This document shows, piece after piece, positions 47,907 through 57,620 of a DNA stretch of 64,000 nt. A program made the translations under genes and the position numbers. The stretch comes from Helicobacter ganmani (GTDB lineage: Bacteria; Campylobacterota; Campylobacteria; Campylobacterales; Helicobacteraceae): assembly GCF_003364315.1 (NCBI RefSeq), contig NZ_NXLS01000003.1, forward strand, positions 1-64,000. Direction: 5' to 3'. The notes beneath the pieces are model-generated. The model worked only from the letters and a program-made list of their open reading frames with translations, had not been told where the DNA came from and ran no database searches. How positions within the stretch are numbered: position 1 is the stretch's first letter; every line of letters begins with the position of its first letter.

Positions 47907-49163
47907 TTAACGCACTTGTCCATTGCCATAAACTTTGTATTTATAAATCGTTAGGGATTCTACACCCATAGGACCGCGTGCGTGGATTTTGGAAGTAGAG
48001 ATTCCAACTTCTGCACCATAACCAAACTCCCCGCCATCACTAAAACGAGTGGAAGCATTCGCATACACACAGGCAGAATCTACTACATTTAAGAAATGCT
48101 CTATCGTGCTATAATCCTCGCTCAAAATCGCCTCACTATGCCCGCTTCCAAACTTCTCAATATGTTCTATTGCCTCTTCTGTATCCTTAACAATGCGCAA
48201 GTTTAAGATATTTTCTCCATATTCTATATAATAATCCTCCAATGGAATCTGCTCGCATATGATTCCACTAACTTTTAGAATAGCACAAGATTCCTCATCG
48301 CCTTTTAGAATCGTGCCATTTTGCTTTAGAGATTCTGCGACTTGCGGCAAAAACTCCTTTGCAAAGACACGTTCTACAAGGAGAGTTTCACAAGCATTAC
48401 AAGTGCTTGGACGCGAAGTTTTTGCATTGACAATCACCGCAATAGATTCAGGAATCTTGCAAGTGTGGTGTGCAAAAATATGACAAACACCCTTGTCGTG
48501 CTTGATAACAGGCACTTTCGCATTCTCCGATACAAAAGAAATCAACCCCTCTCCCCCGCGTGGAATCACTAAATCAATGGAATCTTTTGCACTTAAAAGT
48601 TCCTTTAGCTCCTCTCTATCCTTCATAAAGGGCAACAAAACCATACAATCCAATGGCAAATGGTATTTCTTTAGCATTTGATGAAAAACCCGCATAATAG
48701 CTTCATTGCTTCTCTGTGCTTCTTTTCCACCTTTTAATACACACGCATTCCCGCTTTTAAAACATAAAGCCGCAACATCACTTGTTACATTGGGGCGTGA
48801 TTCATAAATCGTAGCAATCACACCAAGCGGCACACTTACCTTTTGTATCCGCAATCCACAATGGTTTGTAAATCCCCCTAAGATTCTATTTAACGGGTCT
48901 GGAAAATCTGCAATCTGGCGCAAGGATTCCGCCATATTGAGAATCTTCTTAGGATTTAATTCCAACCTTTCCATCATTGCATTGCTCAAATCCAACTCTT
49001 TTGCCGCATTCAAGTCTTTTTGATTTGCATCTATTATCACATTTTGAGCTTCCAATAACAAATCCGCACAATCATATAAAAAACTAATGCGCGTTTGATG
49101 AGGAAGTGTCGCTAGCATCTTTTTGCTTTCTTTTGTTTTTTGTAATTGTTCTTGTAAAGACAT
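47907..49163 (-). CDS. proA: Gamma-glutamyl phosphate reductase
   Basis: 418 residues from ATG 49163 (MSLQEQLQKTKESKKML). The aldehyde-dehydrogenase fold shows VSVPLGVIATIYESRPNVT, CFKSGNACVLKGGKEA and the catalytic cysteine in SRPSTCNACETLL. It makes glutamate semialdehyde for proline synthesis. I reject the frame's 44 upstream codons because they run into the tRNA-Leu spacer and look non-coding. Confidence 0.93.
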   Translation of the reverse strand: MSLQEQLQKTKESKKMLATLPHQTRISFLYDCADLLLEAQNVIIDANQKDLNAAKELDLSNAMMERLELNPKKILNMAESLRQIADFPDPLNRILGGFTNHCGLRIQKVSVPLGVIATIYESRPNVTSDVAALCFKSGNACVLKGGKEAQRSNEAIMRVFHQMLKKYHLPLDCMVLLPFMKDREELKELLSAKDSIDLVIPRGGEGLISFVSENAKVPVIKHDKGVCHIFAHHTCKIPESIAVIVNAKTSRPSTCNACETLLVERVFAKEFLPQVAESLKQNGTILKGDEESCAILKVSGIICEQIPLEDYYIEYGENILNLRIVKDTEEAIEHIEKFGSGHSEAILSEDYSTIEHFLNVVDSACVYANASTRFSDGGEFGYGAEVGISTSKIHARGPMGVESLTIYKYKVYGNGQVR

Positions 49164-49250
49164 CGTTGCTCTTTGTATTAAAATAACTAAAATCTTAGCA
49201 TAAATGTTTGAATAAAAATAAAAAAATCGTTTAAAAAATGAGAGAAAAAA

Positions 49251-49334
49251 TGGTGCGCTGAGCGAGACTTGAACTCGCATGGGTCTCCCCGCCACCCCCT
49301 CAAGATGGTGTGTCTACCATTCCACCACCAGCGC
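49251..49334 (-). tRNA. tRNA-Leu (anticodon GAG)
   Basis: Minus strand. The acceptor GCGCTGG pairs with TCAGCGC before A-CCA; the CCA is encoded. The anticodon stem CCATC/GGTGG encloses the loop TTGAGGG, so the anticodon is GAG. The long variable arm (CGGGGAGACCCATG) is typical of class II tRNA-Leu, and GAGTTCAAGTCTC forms the T arm. Confidence 0.95.
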
Positions 49335-49338
49335 ACAA

Positions 49339-49356
49339 CCTTAGGGAATCCCTAAG
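49339..49356. repeat. Palindrome between tRNA-Leu and atpE
   Basis: CCTTAGGGAATCCCTAAGG-type perfect palindrome, 18-19 bases. There is no T run on the minus strand. It could be a processing or attenuating hairpin between atpE and the tRNA. Confidence 0.5.
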
Positions 49357-49371
49357 GAAAAAGCTATAAGA

Positions 49372-49677
49372 TTAGCCTAAGAATGGGTTTGCATAAAGTA
49401 GAATCAATGCAACAACAAGAGTATAGATAACTTGTGCTTCAATCATCGCAAGTGCAATAAACATCGTTGTCATCAATTTACCACCAACACCGGGATTTCT
49501 AGCCATACCAGAAATTGTTGCAGCTGCTGTGCTACCCATACCAATTGCACCACCAAGTGCCGCGATACCCAAACCTACGCCTGCTGCAATTGCAGAATAA
49601 GACAATAACATTTCGTTACCTTCCGCAGCAAACGCTACACCAGCTAATGCAAAAAACACTAAAAGTAATTTTTTCAT
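49372..49677 (-). CDS. atpE: ATP synthase subunit c
   Basis: 101 residues. An N-terminal signal-like segment (MKKLLLVFFALAGVAFAAE) precedes two membrane helices. The ion-binding carboxylate is Glu80 in FIALAMIEAQVIYTLV, and the loop has ARNPGVGGKL. It forms the rotor ring of the F1Fo synthase. As in other Helicobacter it is apart from the other atp genes, next to pnp. Confidence 0.94.
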   Translation of the reverse strand: MKKLLLVFFALAGVAFAAEGNEMLLSYSAIAAGVGLGIAALGGAIGMGSTAAATISGMARNPGVGGKLMTTMFIALAMIEAQVIYTLVVALILLYANPFLG

Positions 49678-49781
49678 TTGTTCTCCTTAAAATTTCAAAG
49701 TCCGTTCGGATTCATTCCCCTACTTATCACTTTGTAGGGCAAAATTATAACGCGTTTAGCTAAATTTTTGTTTAATTTAAG

Positions 49782-51980
49782 CTATTCCACAAGCCCTAAT
49801 TCTACTTTGTTTTTATTAAGCGATAGCACTTCTACACGCACTTCATCGCCCTCTTTTAAGTAATCGCTAATCCGTTCATTTCTGTTGTTGGTTACCTTAG
49901 AAACATGTAACAATCCATCGTAATTATGAGGCAACTCTACAAACGCGCCAAATTCTACAACTTTTTTTACTTTACCTGTGTAAATATCACCCACTTGGTA
50001 CAATTCATAAAGATTTGGTTTATTTTCTTTGGTATTTGCAATATTCAAAATATGCTCTTTTGCCGCATTCACTTTTTGCTTATTTCCCCCACTCACTTTC
50101 ACTTCGCCATTATCACGATTCAAGTCAATCGCGACTTCAAATTTTTCAATAATTTCTTTAATCGTTTTGCCTGCTTGTCCAATCACTTCTACAATCTTGC
50201 TAGGGTGAATCGCAAAGATTTGTGAGCTAGGCAGAGATTCTGTATTTAAGACAATCTTTTCTTTTGCCTCTTCCATTAATCCCAAAATTTGCAAACGCGC
50301 CTCTTTAGCTTGAAAAAGCGCGTTTTTTAGTATTTCCGTTCTTAAACCCCCTAGCTTAATGTCCATTTGTAGTGCAGTGATTCCATTTGTACTTCCGGCA
50401 ACTTTGAAATCCATATCGCCATCGTGGTCTTCTAAGCCCATAATATCTGTTAAAATCGCATATTTTTCCCCCTCACATACAAGTCCCATAGCAACTCCTG
50501 CAATCAAAGAAGTGCATTCAATATCCGCAGCTGCCAACGCTAAAGAGCCGCCGCACACTGTTGCCATAGAAGAAGAACCATTGGATTCTAAAATTTCAGA
50601 GACTAAACGAATCGTTTTAGAATCCCTATTAATCAAACTGCACTCTAGTGCGCGTTTTGCAAGATTTCCGTGTCCTAACTCTCGCCTGCTTGTCGCACCA
50701 ATGCTACTTGCTTCCCCGACGCTAAAGGGTGGAAAATTATAATGCACCATAAAACGTTCCTTAGAGGTTGCCTTTTCTGTAAGTAATTCATAATTTTGTG
50801 CGTCCATCTCCCCTCCAAGAGTGCAAACCACAAGTGCCTGCGTCTGTCCTCGTGTAAAAAGTGCGCTTGAATGCGCTTTAGGCAAGAAATTTGTTTCAAT
50901 GCTGATAGGACGAACCTCCTTTAAGCACCTGCCGTCCGCGCGTTTGCCCTCCTCTAATATCATTTGTCGGATAAGCGTGCGCTTTACTTTAGTGAGCGTT
51001 TCATTAACACGCTCTTCTAGTGATTCTATATCGTCTGAACTCTGTGTCTTCCAAGATTCCATAATTTCCTTAGCAAAGGCTTTTAAGCGGCTATTGCGTT
51101 CTGTTTTGGACAACGACTCAATCACTTTGCGTAAAGGTTCTAAATAATTTTGACAAATAAAATTTTCAATTCTTTCACAAACAAAGCTCTTTCTAGCTCT
51201 TTCTAGCTTTAGAGGCGACTTGACAAAAGGCGCGAAAGATTCCTTGATGAGCCGACTTTTAAGAGCAATCTGCGTACGCGCCAATTCTAAAGCCTCTATG
51301 AGTTTGTCCTCCTCTAATTCATTTGCGCTAAAGGAAGTGATTTCCTTCTCTTTTAAGGTTGTCATTAGGCTAAGAGGATTGCTAGAGGATTTTACCTTTA
51401 CACCGCCAAAAGTGCGCATTTCAATCATTAACAAATCCTCATTCACACCGCTGACTAGCAAATCCAAAGTGCTTTGCTCCTGCTCATTTGGAGTTGGATT
51501 AATCACAAATTCCTCTGCAATTCTACCAATCCGCACGCCATTAACAGGAAAATGAAGCGGAATCTCGGAAACATACAAAGCCGCACTCGCAGCATTCAAA
51601 GCCAAAATTTGTAAATCACCATCACTCTCTGCGCTTAATACCATAATGGTAATTTGTGTAGGATAACAATAATCTTTTGGAAACAATGGGCGCAAACTGC
51701 GGTCTATAATTCTAGCTGTAAGAGTTTCGAAATCACTAGGCTTTGCTTCTCGTTTGACATAGCCACCCGGAAATTTTCCTGCAGCATAGGATTTTTCAAT
51801 ATATTGCACGGTTAAAGGCAAGAAATCCTCCTCTACCACGCAATTCTCATCAATTACCACCGTAGCTAGTAAAACATTATTGCCATTTTTATAATACACA
51901 CTTCCGTTAGTTTGTTTAGCAAATTTATCAAAAATATATTCTTCTTCTTTACTCAAAAACATTAGTTTTGCTTCGTCCAT
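49782..51980 (-). CDS. pnp: Polynucleotide phosphorylase
   Basis: 732 residues. Two RNase PH domains flank a helical part; the second has REIGHGNLAKRAL-like RRELGHGNLAKRAL and DIMGLEDHDGDMDFKVAGS. The C-terminus holds a KH domain (IVEVIGQAGKTIKEII) and an S1 domain (GDIYTGKVKKVVEFGAFVEL). It degrades RNA from the 3' end in the cytoplasm. It follows the phosphoribosyltransferase gene by 15 bases. Confidence 0.96.
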   Translation of the reverse strand: MDEAKLMFLSKEEEYIFDKFAKQTNGSVYYKNGNNVLLATVVIDENCVVEEDFLPLTVQYIEKSYAAGKFPGGYVKREAKPSDFETLTARIIDRSLRPLFPKDYCYPTQITIMVLSAESDGDLQILALNAASAALYVSEIPLHFPVNGVRIGRIAEEFVINPTPNEQEQSTLDLLVSGVNEDLLMIEMRTFGGVKVKSSSNPLSLMTTLKEKEITSFSANELEEDKLIEALELARTQIALKSRLIKESFAPFVKSPLKLERARKSFVCERIENFICQNYLEPLRKVIESLSKTERNSRLKAFAKEIMESWKTQSSDDIESLEERVNETLTKVKRTLIRQMILEEGKRADGRCLKEVRPISIETNFLPKAHSSALFTRGQTQALVVCTLGGEMDAQNYELLTEKATSKERFMVHYNFPPFSVGEASSIGATSRRELGHGNLAKRALECSLINRDSKTIRLVSEILESNGSSSMATVCGGSLALAAADIECTSLIAGVAMGLVCEGEKYAILTDIMGLEDHDGDMDFKVAGSTNGITALQMDIKLGGLRTEILKNALFQAKEARLQILGLMEEAKEKIVLNTESLPSSQIFAIHPSKIVEVIGQAGKTIKEIIEKFEVAIDLNRDNGEVKVSGGNKQKVNAAKEHILNIANTKENKPNLYELYQVGDIYTGKVKKVVEFGAFVELPHNYDGLLHVSKVTNNRNERISDYLKEGDEVRVEVLSLNKNKVELGLVE

Positions 51981-51995
51981 TCTTCCTCCTTGAAC

Positions 51996-52721
51996 TTATG
52001 GTTGTATATTGTTAAAAATTTCTTCAATGACTGAAGATTCTATTGCAGGATACTCTTTATAATAATATCCAATATCTACAAAATTTTTAGACCGATAAAG
52101 GCAAAAAATTCCGTCGGTTGCTTCGTCCATCACTTCTGCCACTTCAATGGGCGCAACAGGACAAGCAAAATGCACGGTTTTTGCTTGTAAGGTAATCACG
52201 GATTTAATAGATGCTAATGCAGTTAAACCACTATCAATCCCTTCATCTACAAGCAAAACGCGTTTGCCCTTAAGAGAAATTAAGGGGTTACCTTTGCGGT
52301 ATTGATAAATGAGAGGCAACATTTTATCCTCGTATTGTCGTTGCACTTCGCCATAAATATAATCTAGGCTAATTTCAAAAGAGCGCACTAAAGCTTCGTT
52401 TATCACAACATCGTGCGTTTCAGTCGCCATTGCAATTTCACATTCTGGATTATTTGGTGCTAAAATTGGCGAAGTAAAGAGAAAAGCAAGCGGTGCTTTA
52501 ATCATCTGTGCCAAACGATGCGCAAAAAGCACTCCTGCAAAAGAAATCCCCACAACAACGCAATCTTGCTTTTCAAAAAAACTCAAGGGCATATTATGCA
52601 GTAGTTTTTGCAATGCGTCATTGCGATTTTCAAAGAGAGTCTTTCGTCGCATAGAGTGCATTGTATTACCGATAAAATTGCCTCCAATCGTGCTAATAAT
52701 TTCGCTATTTAAATTTCCCAT
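51996..52721 (-). CDS. Phosphoribosyltransferase-domain protein
   Basis: 241 residues. The PRPP-binding loop appears as RVLLVDEGIDSGLTALASI, with CVVVGISFAGVLFAHRLA upstream and a C-terminal GYYYKEYPAIE. The type I PRTase fold is clear; the base is not. It lies between lptD and pnp, in the same order as in H. pylori by memory. Confidence 0.8.
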   Translation of the reverse strand: MGNLNSEIISTIGGNFIGNTMHSMRRKTLFENRNDALQKLLHNMPLSFFEKQDCVVVGISFAGVLFAHRLAQMIKAPLAFLFTSPILAPNNPECEIAMATETHDVVINEALVRSFEISLDYIYGEVQRQYEDKMLPLIYQYRKGNPLISLKGKRVLLVDEGIDSGLTALASIKSVITLQAKTVHFACPVAPIEVAEVMDEATDGIFCLYRSKNFVDIGYYYKEYPAIESSVIEEIFNNIQP

Positions 52722-52730
52722 ATACTTGTC

Positions 52731-54866
52731 CTAATTGCCTACTTTTACATCACTGCTTAATAAAGGAATAAATTTAATTGTAAATAACACATATTTATCG
52801 TCTTTTGCTTCTGTTCCGTGCGTAGTCAGCATTGGATAGATTTCACTTACATATTTAAGCCCAAAAGAAAAACAACGGATAGAAGTTTCAAAGCCGACTT
52901 GCCAAGTCTTAAAGTAACGTTCCTTATAATCATAGCCCGCACTTGCAAAAATGTCAATGGATTCAAACTCTTTCTCAAATCCTGCCATTAGGTAATTTGC
53001 CTCGCCAAATCTCCCACGATTCCAATCAATATCTGCAAAAGATTGACGGAAAAAATGTCCAAAACTTGCATTCAAATACTCGCCGTCATAACGCACTTGA
53101 TGTGTGGCTTCAGAAATCTTTGCCTTTTGATGTGAATAAAAAATGCTACTCAAAAAACTCCATTGATAATCATAAAAGTATTGAATCTCGTTTTCAAACT
53201 CTCCCATTTTGTGATTATCCTCCAAATAAAAAGGCTGCTTGAAGCGATGAGACAAAAAAAGTGTATCACTAGAATCATAAAAGTATTGAGAGCCACCAAA
53301 CCGCAACTCTTGTCTATGACCGGGCAATGTAAAAAAGTCTTGAAAATCACCTTTTTCTCTATCAAAGCCGGGCAAAATATAAGAGGATTCCAAACTAATT
53401 GTATGCCCAAAGTCTTCATATTGCTTCACTAAATCAGAATTGACTTTGAATTGATAATATTGCGAATAGTAACGTCCGTCTTCTAATTTTTTTTGTTTTG
53501 TGTTGCTGTAGTTAATTTGTGTGGCATAAAAAATGGGTGAAGCCGAGAGATTGACAAAGTCATTCAAAAAACTTTGTGTATAGAGGATAGGGAGATGTGC
53601 TTCTTGCTGCACTGCACGATAACCCTTAGGACGCGTCCAGTTTTTGGCTTGATAGTCAAAACCATAGTATAAATTATCCAAAAACAAAGAATCCATTTGG
53701 CGATGGTATTGCACCTGTGGCAAAGTTTGTAGAGTCTCCGCATTGCTTGTTTTTTCTAAATCCGAATAATAGCGTCCATAAATACCCAAATAATCATTTT
53801 TACTTTTTAAAAAATAATTCAAACGGGAAGTCAAAAGACTGCCTTGTAAATCTGCACGTTCCCTCGTGTCTCTATCTGTTAGACGAAAATAATCAATATC
53901 AGAAATTTGCGAAATATCCGCATAGATTCCATCTTCATAAAAATAATTTTGTGATTTTGTTAGCAAATCTTTACGCTCGTATTTGAGTTGAAATCCAAAA
54001 TGAGCCTGATTTTCTAAATCATAAGTTCTCTGATAGCTATCTGTATCGCCAAAATAACCAAAATTTGCCCATAACATTTCGTCCCTATCGTCTATGATTC
54101 TAAATTCATTATAGAATCCCGCACCCCTCTTTGTCCGAATTTGAGGAGCAAATGTCATATCCCACTCCTCTTGTGGAGCAATAAAAATGGGTTGGGAATA
54201 TAAAAAACCATCGTCTTTTGAGTTTCCAATTTCAGGATAAAGCAAACCGCTTTTGCGCTTGTAGCCCAAAGAAAAAGAAAGATAAGGGAAATAAAGCACC
54301 GGCATATCATAAATGCAAAGACGAGGATTCCAAACGCTCAACCATTCTTCATTGACATCATATTGACTTTTACTTGCTTTTAATTGCCAAATTGGATTAT
54401 TCACACTACAAGTTGAAATCGTTGTATCCTCTGTCTGATAAACATTCTTATCATATTGCGCACTTTTTGCATCTACCCATAAACCACTCATAGAATCCTG
54501 CAAATAAAAAGGCTCTAAAAAGGAATAGTCTTGCTGCATTTTAATCTTAATCTTTTGAGCTTTCAGATAAAGTGCATTTCCTTTATAAGCATTCACATTG
54601 CCACTTAGTGTGATTTCCCCGCTTTGTGTATCATAAGTCGCTTCATTGGCAGTTACAAAATAGTCTAAGTTAATCACCGTGGCATGCCCCTTGCCAATCA
54701 CTTGAGATTGACTATATTCCATATCGTCAGCCAAAAACTCAAAAATAGCTTCTTGTTGGGAATTAAACTGCTTGATAGATGGACGTGCTTGTAAAAAATT
54801 TGGGACAAACAATGCAAAAGCCGCTACGCTTGATACAATTCCAAAGACTTTAGACAATTTAAGCAT
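52731..54866 (-). CDS. lptD: LptD, LPS transport outer-membrane protein
   Basis: 711 residues. A signal peptide begins MLKLSKVFGIVSSVAAFAL. An OstA-like N-terminal jellyroll follows (FLADDMEYSQSQVIGKGHAT, ANEATYDTQSGEITLSGNV). A large beta-barrel ends with GFETSIRCFSFGLKYVSEI. It inserts lipopolysaccharide into the outer leaflet with LptE. The gene overlaps the RDD gene by eight bases. Confidence 0.92.
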   Translation of the reverse strand: MLKLSKVFGIVSSVAAFALFVPNFLQARPSIKQFNSQQEAIFEFLADDMEYSQSQVIGKGHATVINLDYFVTANEATYDTQSGEITLSGNVNAYKGNALYLKAQKIKIKMQQDYSFLEPFYLQDSMSGLWVDAKSAQYDKNVYQTEDTTISTCSVNNPIWQLKASKSQYDVNEEWLSVWNPRLCIYDMPVLYFPYLSFSLGYKRKSGLLYPEIGNSKDDGFLYSQPIFIAPQEEWDMTFAPQIRTKRGAGFYNEFRIIDDRDEMLWANFGYFGDTDSYQRTYDLENQAHFGFQLKYERKDLLTKSQNYFYEDGIYADISQISDIDYFRLTDRDTRERADLQGSLLTSRLNYFLKSKNDYLGIYGRYYSDLEKTSNAETLQTLPQVQYHRQMDSLFLDNLYYGFDYQAKNWTRPKGYRAVQQEAHLPILYTQSFLNDFVNLSASPIFYATQINYSNTKQKKLEDGRYYSQYYQFKVNSDLVKQYEDFGHTISLESSYILPGFDREKGDFQDFFTLPGHRQELRFGGSQYFYDSSDTLFLSHRFKQPFYLEDNHKMGEFENEIQYFYDYQWSFLSSIFYSHQKAKISEATHQVRYDGEYLNASFGHFFRQSFADIDWNRGRFGEANYLMAGFEKEFESIDIFASAGYDYKERYFKTWQVGFETSIRCFSFGLKYVSEIYPMLTTHGTEAKDDKYVLFTIKFIPLLSSDVKVGN

Positions 54867-55329
54867 TATAGGGCTTTAGCTCCACAACGAGTGTATTGGC
54901 TGCTATATCGTGCAAGCCTCTTTTTAGAGGATTAGCAAAAATATAAAAGAAGGGCAAATACATCAGAAATTCATTCAATGTGCGCAAAAGTGAGCGCAAA
55001 AACGCTTGCCAAAAACTAGGATTATCCAACAACCCTAACTCTATCACGCGAATCTTCACGACAATTTTTCCAATCGTCGCTCCATAAAACTGCACAAAAA
55101 GCCAATGATATAAAATGCGGATTCCATAAAGAATCGCCCAAGAGCTAGAAACAATCGCCAACATTGCTTCTACATCGCCCGTATTTTGCATAATGCTATC
55201 CCAATAAATCCCAATGATTACCATACTTAAAAGTAAATCATCAATCAAATGTGCCACGATTCGCTTCCAATAAGGAGCAACTTCAATTTCTTCACGTGCT
55301 AAAATTTCTTCAATCTTATTGGTATTCAT
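54859..55329 (-). CDS. RDD-family membrane protein
   Basis: 156 residues with about three to four membrane segments. The RDD motif occurs as YWKRIVAHLIDDLLLSMVII, and the family's second motif is GATIGKIVVKIRVI. Function unknown. It lies between purD and lptD, sharing their operon. Confidence 0.83.
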   Translation of the reverse strand: MNTNKIEEILAREEIEVAPYWKRIVAHLIDDLLLSMVIIGIYWDSIMQNTGDVEAMLAIVSSSWAILYGIRILYHWLFVQFYGATIGKIVVKIRVIELGLLDNPSFWQAFLRSLLRTLNEFLMYLPFFYIFANPLKRGLHDIAANTLVVELKPYNA

Positions 55330-55332
55330 TGC

Positions 55333-56589
55333 CTACCTCAAAGCTTGATAGGCAATATCTTTGCGATATTGCATTCCTTCAAAATTAACAGATTCCACTT
55401 GTGCATAAGCATTTTTAAGTGCCTCTTGCACATTATCGCCCTTACCCACACATACAAGCACACGTCCTCCGGTTGCGAACAAATCCTCTCCCTCTTTGCT
55501 CACTCCTGCAAAGCTAATATGGGATTGCGTATTATCCAAAGAACGAATCACAATTTTTGCTTTGGGAGAACTTTTGTAAGGATAGTCCTTAGAAGCAACC
55601 ACAACTCCTACACATACTTTGGACTCTAACTCAAATTGCACATTTTTCAAATCCCCTCTAGCGCACGCTAAGAAACAATCCAACAAACCATTTTTAAAAA
55701 GCGGCATTAACACTTCGCATTCTGGATCGCCAAAGCGAACATTAAACTCTAGCAAATAGGGCTTACCTTGAACAACCATAATCCCACAAAATAAAGCTCC
55801 ATTAAAAGGATTTCCATCCTCTGCCATACCTTTAAGTGTCGGCACAATAATTGTGGATTTGACTTCTTCAAGGATTTGCGCATTTACCAAAGGAGCAGGA
55901 GCATAAGCCCCCATTCCTCCTGTATTTGGACCTTTGTCTTTGTCCAAAAGTCGCTTATGGTCTTGCGCGGCAGGCAATACAATGAAATCCTTTCCATCGC
56001 ACATTGCAAAAACAGACAATTCAAATCCGTCTAAAAATTCCTCAATCACAATTGTTTTACCCGAATCCCCAAAACTCTTTCCGTCTAACATTTCCTTCGC
56101 TGCTATTTTTGCTTCCTCGTGGCTTTGGGCTATAATGACGCCTTTGCCTGCACACAAACCATCAGCTTTTACGACAATAGGCAAACTTAAAGCGTCAATA
56201 AATCTGCAAGATTCTACATAGTCTTGCGTTTGAATAAAACGTGCTGTCGGGATTCCATATTTTTGCGCAAACTTTTTCATATAAGCTTTCGAACCCTCCA
56301 AACGCGCGGCTTTTGCGCTTGGACCAAAGACAAGGATTCCATTTGCCCGCAAAGAATCCGCTAAACCATCTACCAATGGTGCTTCAGGACCTATAATCAC
56401 AAGTCCGATTCTTTGTATCAATGCAAAATCTATAAATTCTTGTTGATTTGCAAAATCAATATTTTTGCCAAGTTTGCTTGTTGCACCATTGCCCGGATAA
56501 AAATAAATCCCGTCTATTCTGCATTCCTTTTGCAATGCAAGCCCAATTGAATATTCACGCCCGCCGCTACCCACAATAACAATTTCCAT
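55333..56589 (-). CDS. purD: Phosphoribosylamine-glycine ligase
   Basis: 418 residues, ATP-grasp fold. [13 protein letters not shown] begins the N-domain, then [33 protein letters not shown] and [17 protein letters not shown]. It makes glycinamide ribonucleotide in purine synthesis. The candidate 6S RNA lies upstream on the same strand and could be co-transcribed. Confidence 0.95.
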   Translation of the reverse strand: MEIVIVGSGGREYSIGLALQKECRIDGIYFYPGNGATSKLGKNIDFANQQEFIDFALIQRIGLVIIGPEAPLVDGLADSLRANGILVFGPSAKAARLEGSKAYMKKFAQKYGIPTARFIQTQDYVESCRFIDALSLPIVVKADGLCAGKGVIIAQSHEEAKIAAKEMLDGKSFGDSGKTIVIEEFLDGFELSVFAMCDGKDFIVLPAAQDHKRLLDKDKGPNTGGMGAYAPAPLVNAQILEEVKSTIIVPTLKGMAEDGNPFNGALFCGIMVVQGKPYLLEFNVRFGDPECEVLMPLFKNGLLDCFLACARGDLKNVQFELESKVCVGVVVASKDYPYKSSPKAKIVIRSLDNTQSHISFAGVSKEGEDLFATGGRVLVCVGKGDNVQEALKNAYAQVESVNFEGMQYRKDIAYQALR

Positions 56590-56680
56590 ATTTTACAACC
56601 TTAAAATTTTTGTTTTTAAAACTTTCAAGATTTTTTAAAAGAAAAACTTTCAAAACAAAAATATTATTCTCTATTTTTTA

Positions 56681-56881
56681 CAAGACCCAAGCAAGCGTTA
56701 CTTATTTGTCTAGCCCAAAAATAGGCAACGATTCTAGCCATAAGCAACTTATTAGGCGGCAGATTCTCGTCTCAACTTAAGAGACTCAAACGAAAACACC
56801 ATCACACAAAGCCAACTATACAACCAGCAATACTTAAATTATGTTGGACTCCAAAATTAAAGAAATGCGCTTTGCTTAGGC
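56681..56881 (-). ncRNA. ssrS: Candidate 6S RNA
   Basis: The only stretch above 300 bases with no gene (56590-56995). Read on the minus strand, about 200 bases fold as one long rod: 5' GCCTAAGCAAAGCG pairs with 3' CGCTTGCTTGGGT; TTTCTT with AAGTAA; TTGTATAGTT with GGCTAGACAA. The centre (GTGTGATGGTG opposite TCGTTGCC) stays largely open, and the apical part TTTTCGT/ACGAGAA and GTCTC/GAGAC closes the end. That layout, a closing stem, a central bubble and a terminal stem-loop, is the 6S RNA shape. TATAAT lies seven bases upstream of the proposed first base (56889-56894). Its position before purD supports an independent RNA gene. I did this fold by hand. Confidence 0.6.
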
Positions 56882-56995
56882 AAAAGGAATTATAAACTAT
56901 CCTAGCTAAAGTGGCTTTTAACTTTAAACCAAAAATTAATAAAGTTTAGGCAAAATTGCGCAATTTAAATTCAAAAATAACAAGGAATCCCAAAA

Positions 56996-57499
56996 ATGAA
57001 AAAAATTTTATCAGCTTTTGTTTGTGCCGCAGTTTTAAGCAGCACACTTCCTGCAAATGAATGCGTCTGTTTTGAACTCAAAGGTGAATTTGGGGAAGAA
57101 ATCAAAGCCATTTTGCAAAAATATTCCAAAAATTTAGGCTCAAAAGACATTAAAGTCGTGCGTGAAGACGCGGATTTGACACTTCAAGAACGAAATTTTT
57201 TAGATAGTCTCTTAGGCACAGGTTCCGTAGCAAGCACAGCTAAAACAGCAGATTTAGAAAAAGGCAAAAAACTCTATGAACGTGATTGTGCAAATTGTCA
57301 TGGGCAAAAAGGTGAAATTGCTGTAGCAAGCAAGCCCGCAATTAATACTTGGAAAGCAAGTGAAATTGCAAGTGAAATTAAAACCTACCAAAATCAAAGC
57401 TTTGAAGGACAATCTCGTTTTATCAAAAACCAAGTAGCGCAACGTTATACCAGACGCGATATGGACGATATTGGTGCATATATTGAAACACTAAAGTAA
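56996..57499 (+). CDS. Periplasmic c-type cytochrome
   Basis: 167 residues. A signal peptide MKKILSAFVCAAVLSSTLPA is followed by a ~60-residue N-terminal extension with two cysteines (NECVCFE). The single haem site is C98-A-N-C101-H102 (DCANCHGQKG), and a methionine late in the domain (RRDMDDIGAYIETL) could be the sixth ligand. It resembles cytochrome c553 of Helicobacter but is longer at the N-terminus. It would carry electrons to the cbb3 oxidase or a peroxidase. Confidence 0.85.
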   Translation: MKKILSAFVCAAVLSSTLPANECVCFELKGEFGEEIKAILQKYSKNLGSKDIKVVREDADLTLQERNFLDSLLGTGSVASTAKTADLEKGKKLYERDCANCHGQKGEIAVASKPAINTWKASEIASEIKTYQNQSFEGQSRFIKNQVAQRYTRRDMDDIGAYIETLK

Positions 57500-57620
57500 A
57501 GGACATTAAAGTTTAAAAAATAATGTGAAATTCCTCTACTTTGAGTAAGAATTTTTAAGCAAAAATTTCAGCAATCTTAAGTTAAGATTCTGCAAATTAC
57601 ATAAAATTTTAAGGAATAAT

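Noticed and set aside
49205-49295. N-terminal extension of proA into the tRNA spacer
   Set aside because: The extension overlaps the tRNA-Leu gene and has no homologous character; the ATG at 49163 begins the typical ProA sequence.
56681-56881. tmRNA or RNase P RNA in the gap upstream of purD
   Set aside because: No tRNA-like ends, CCA or tag-peptide frame, and no conserved RNase P core; the single long rod fits 6S better.
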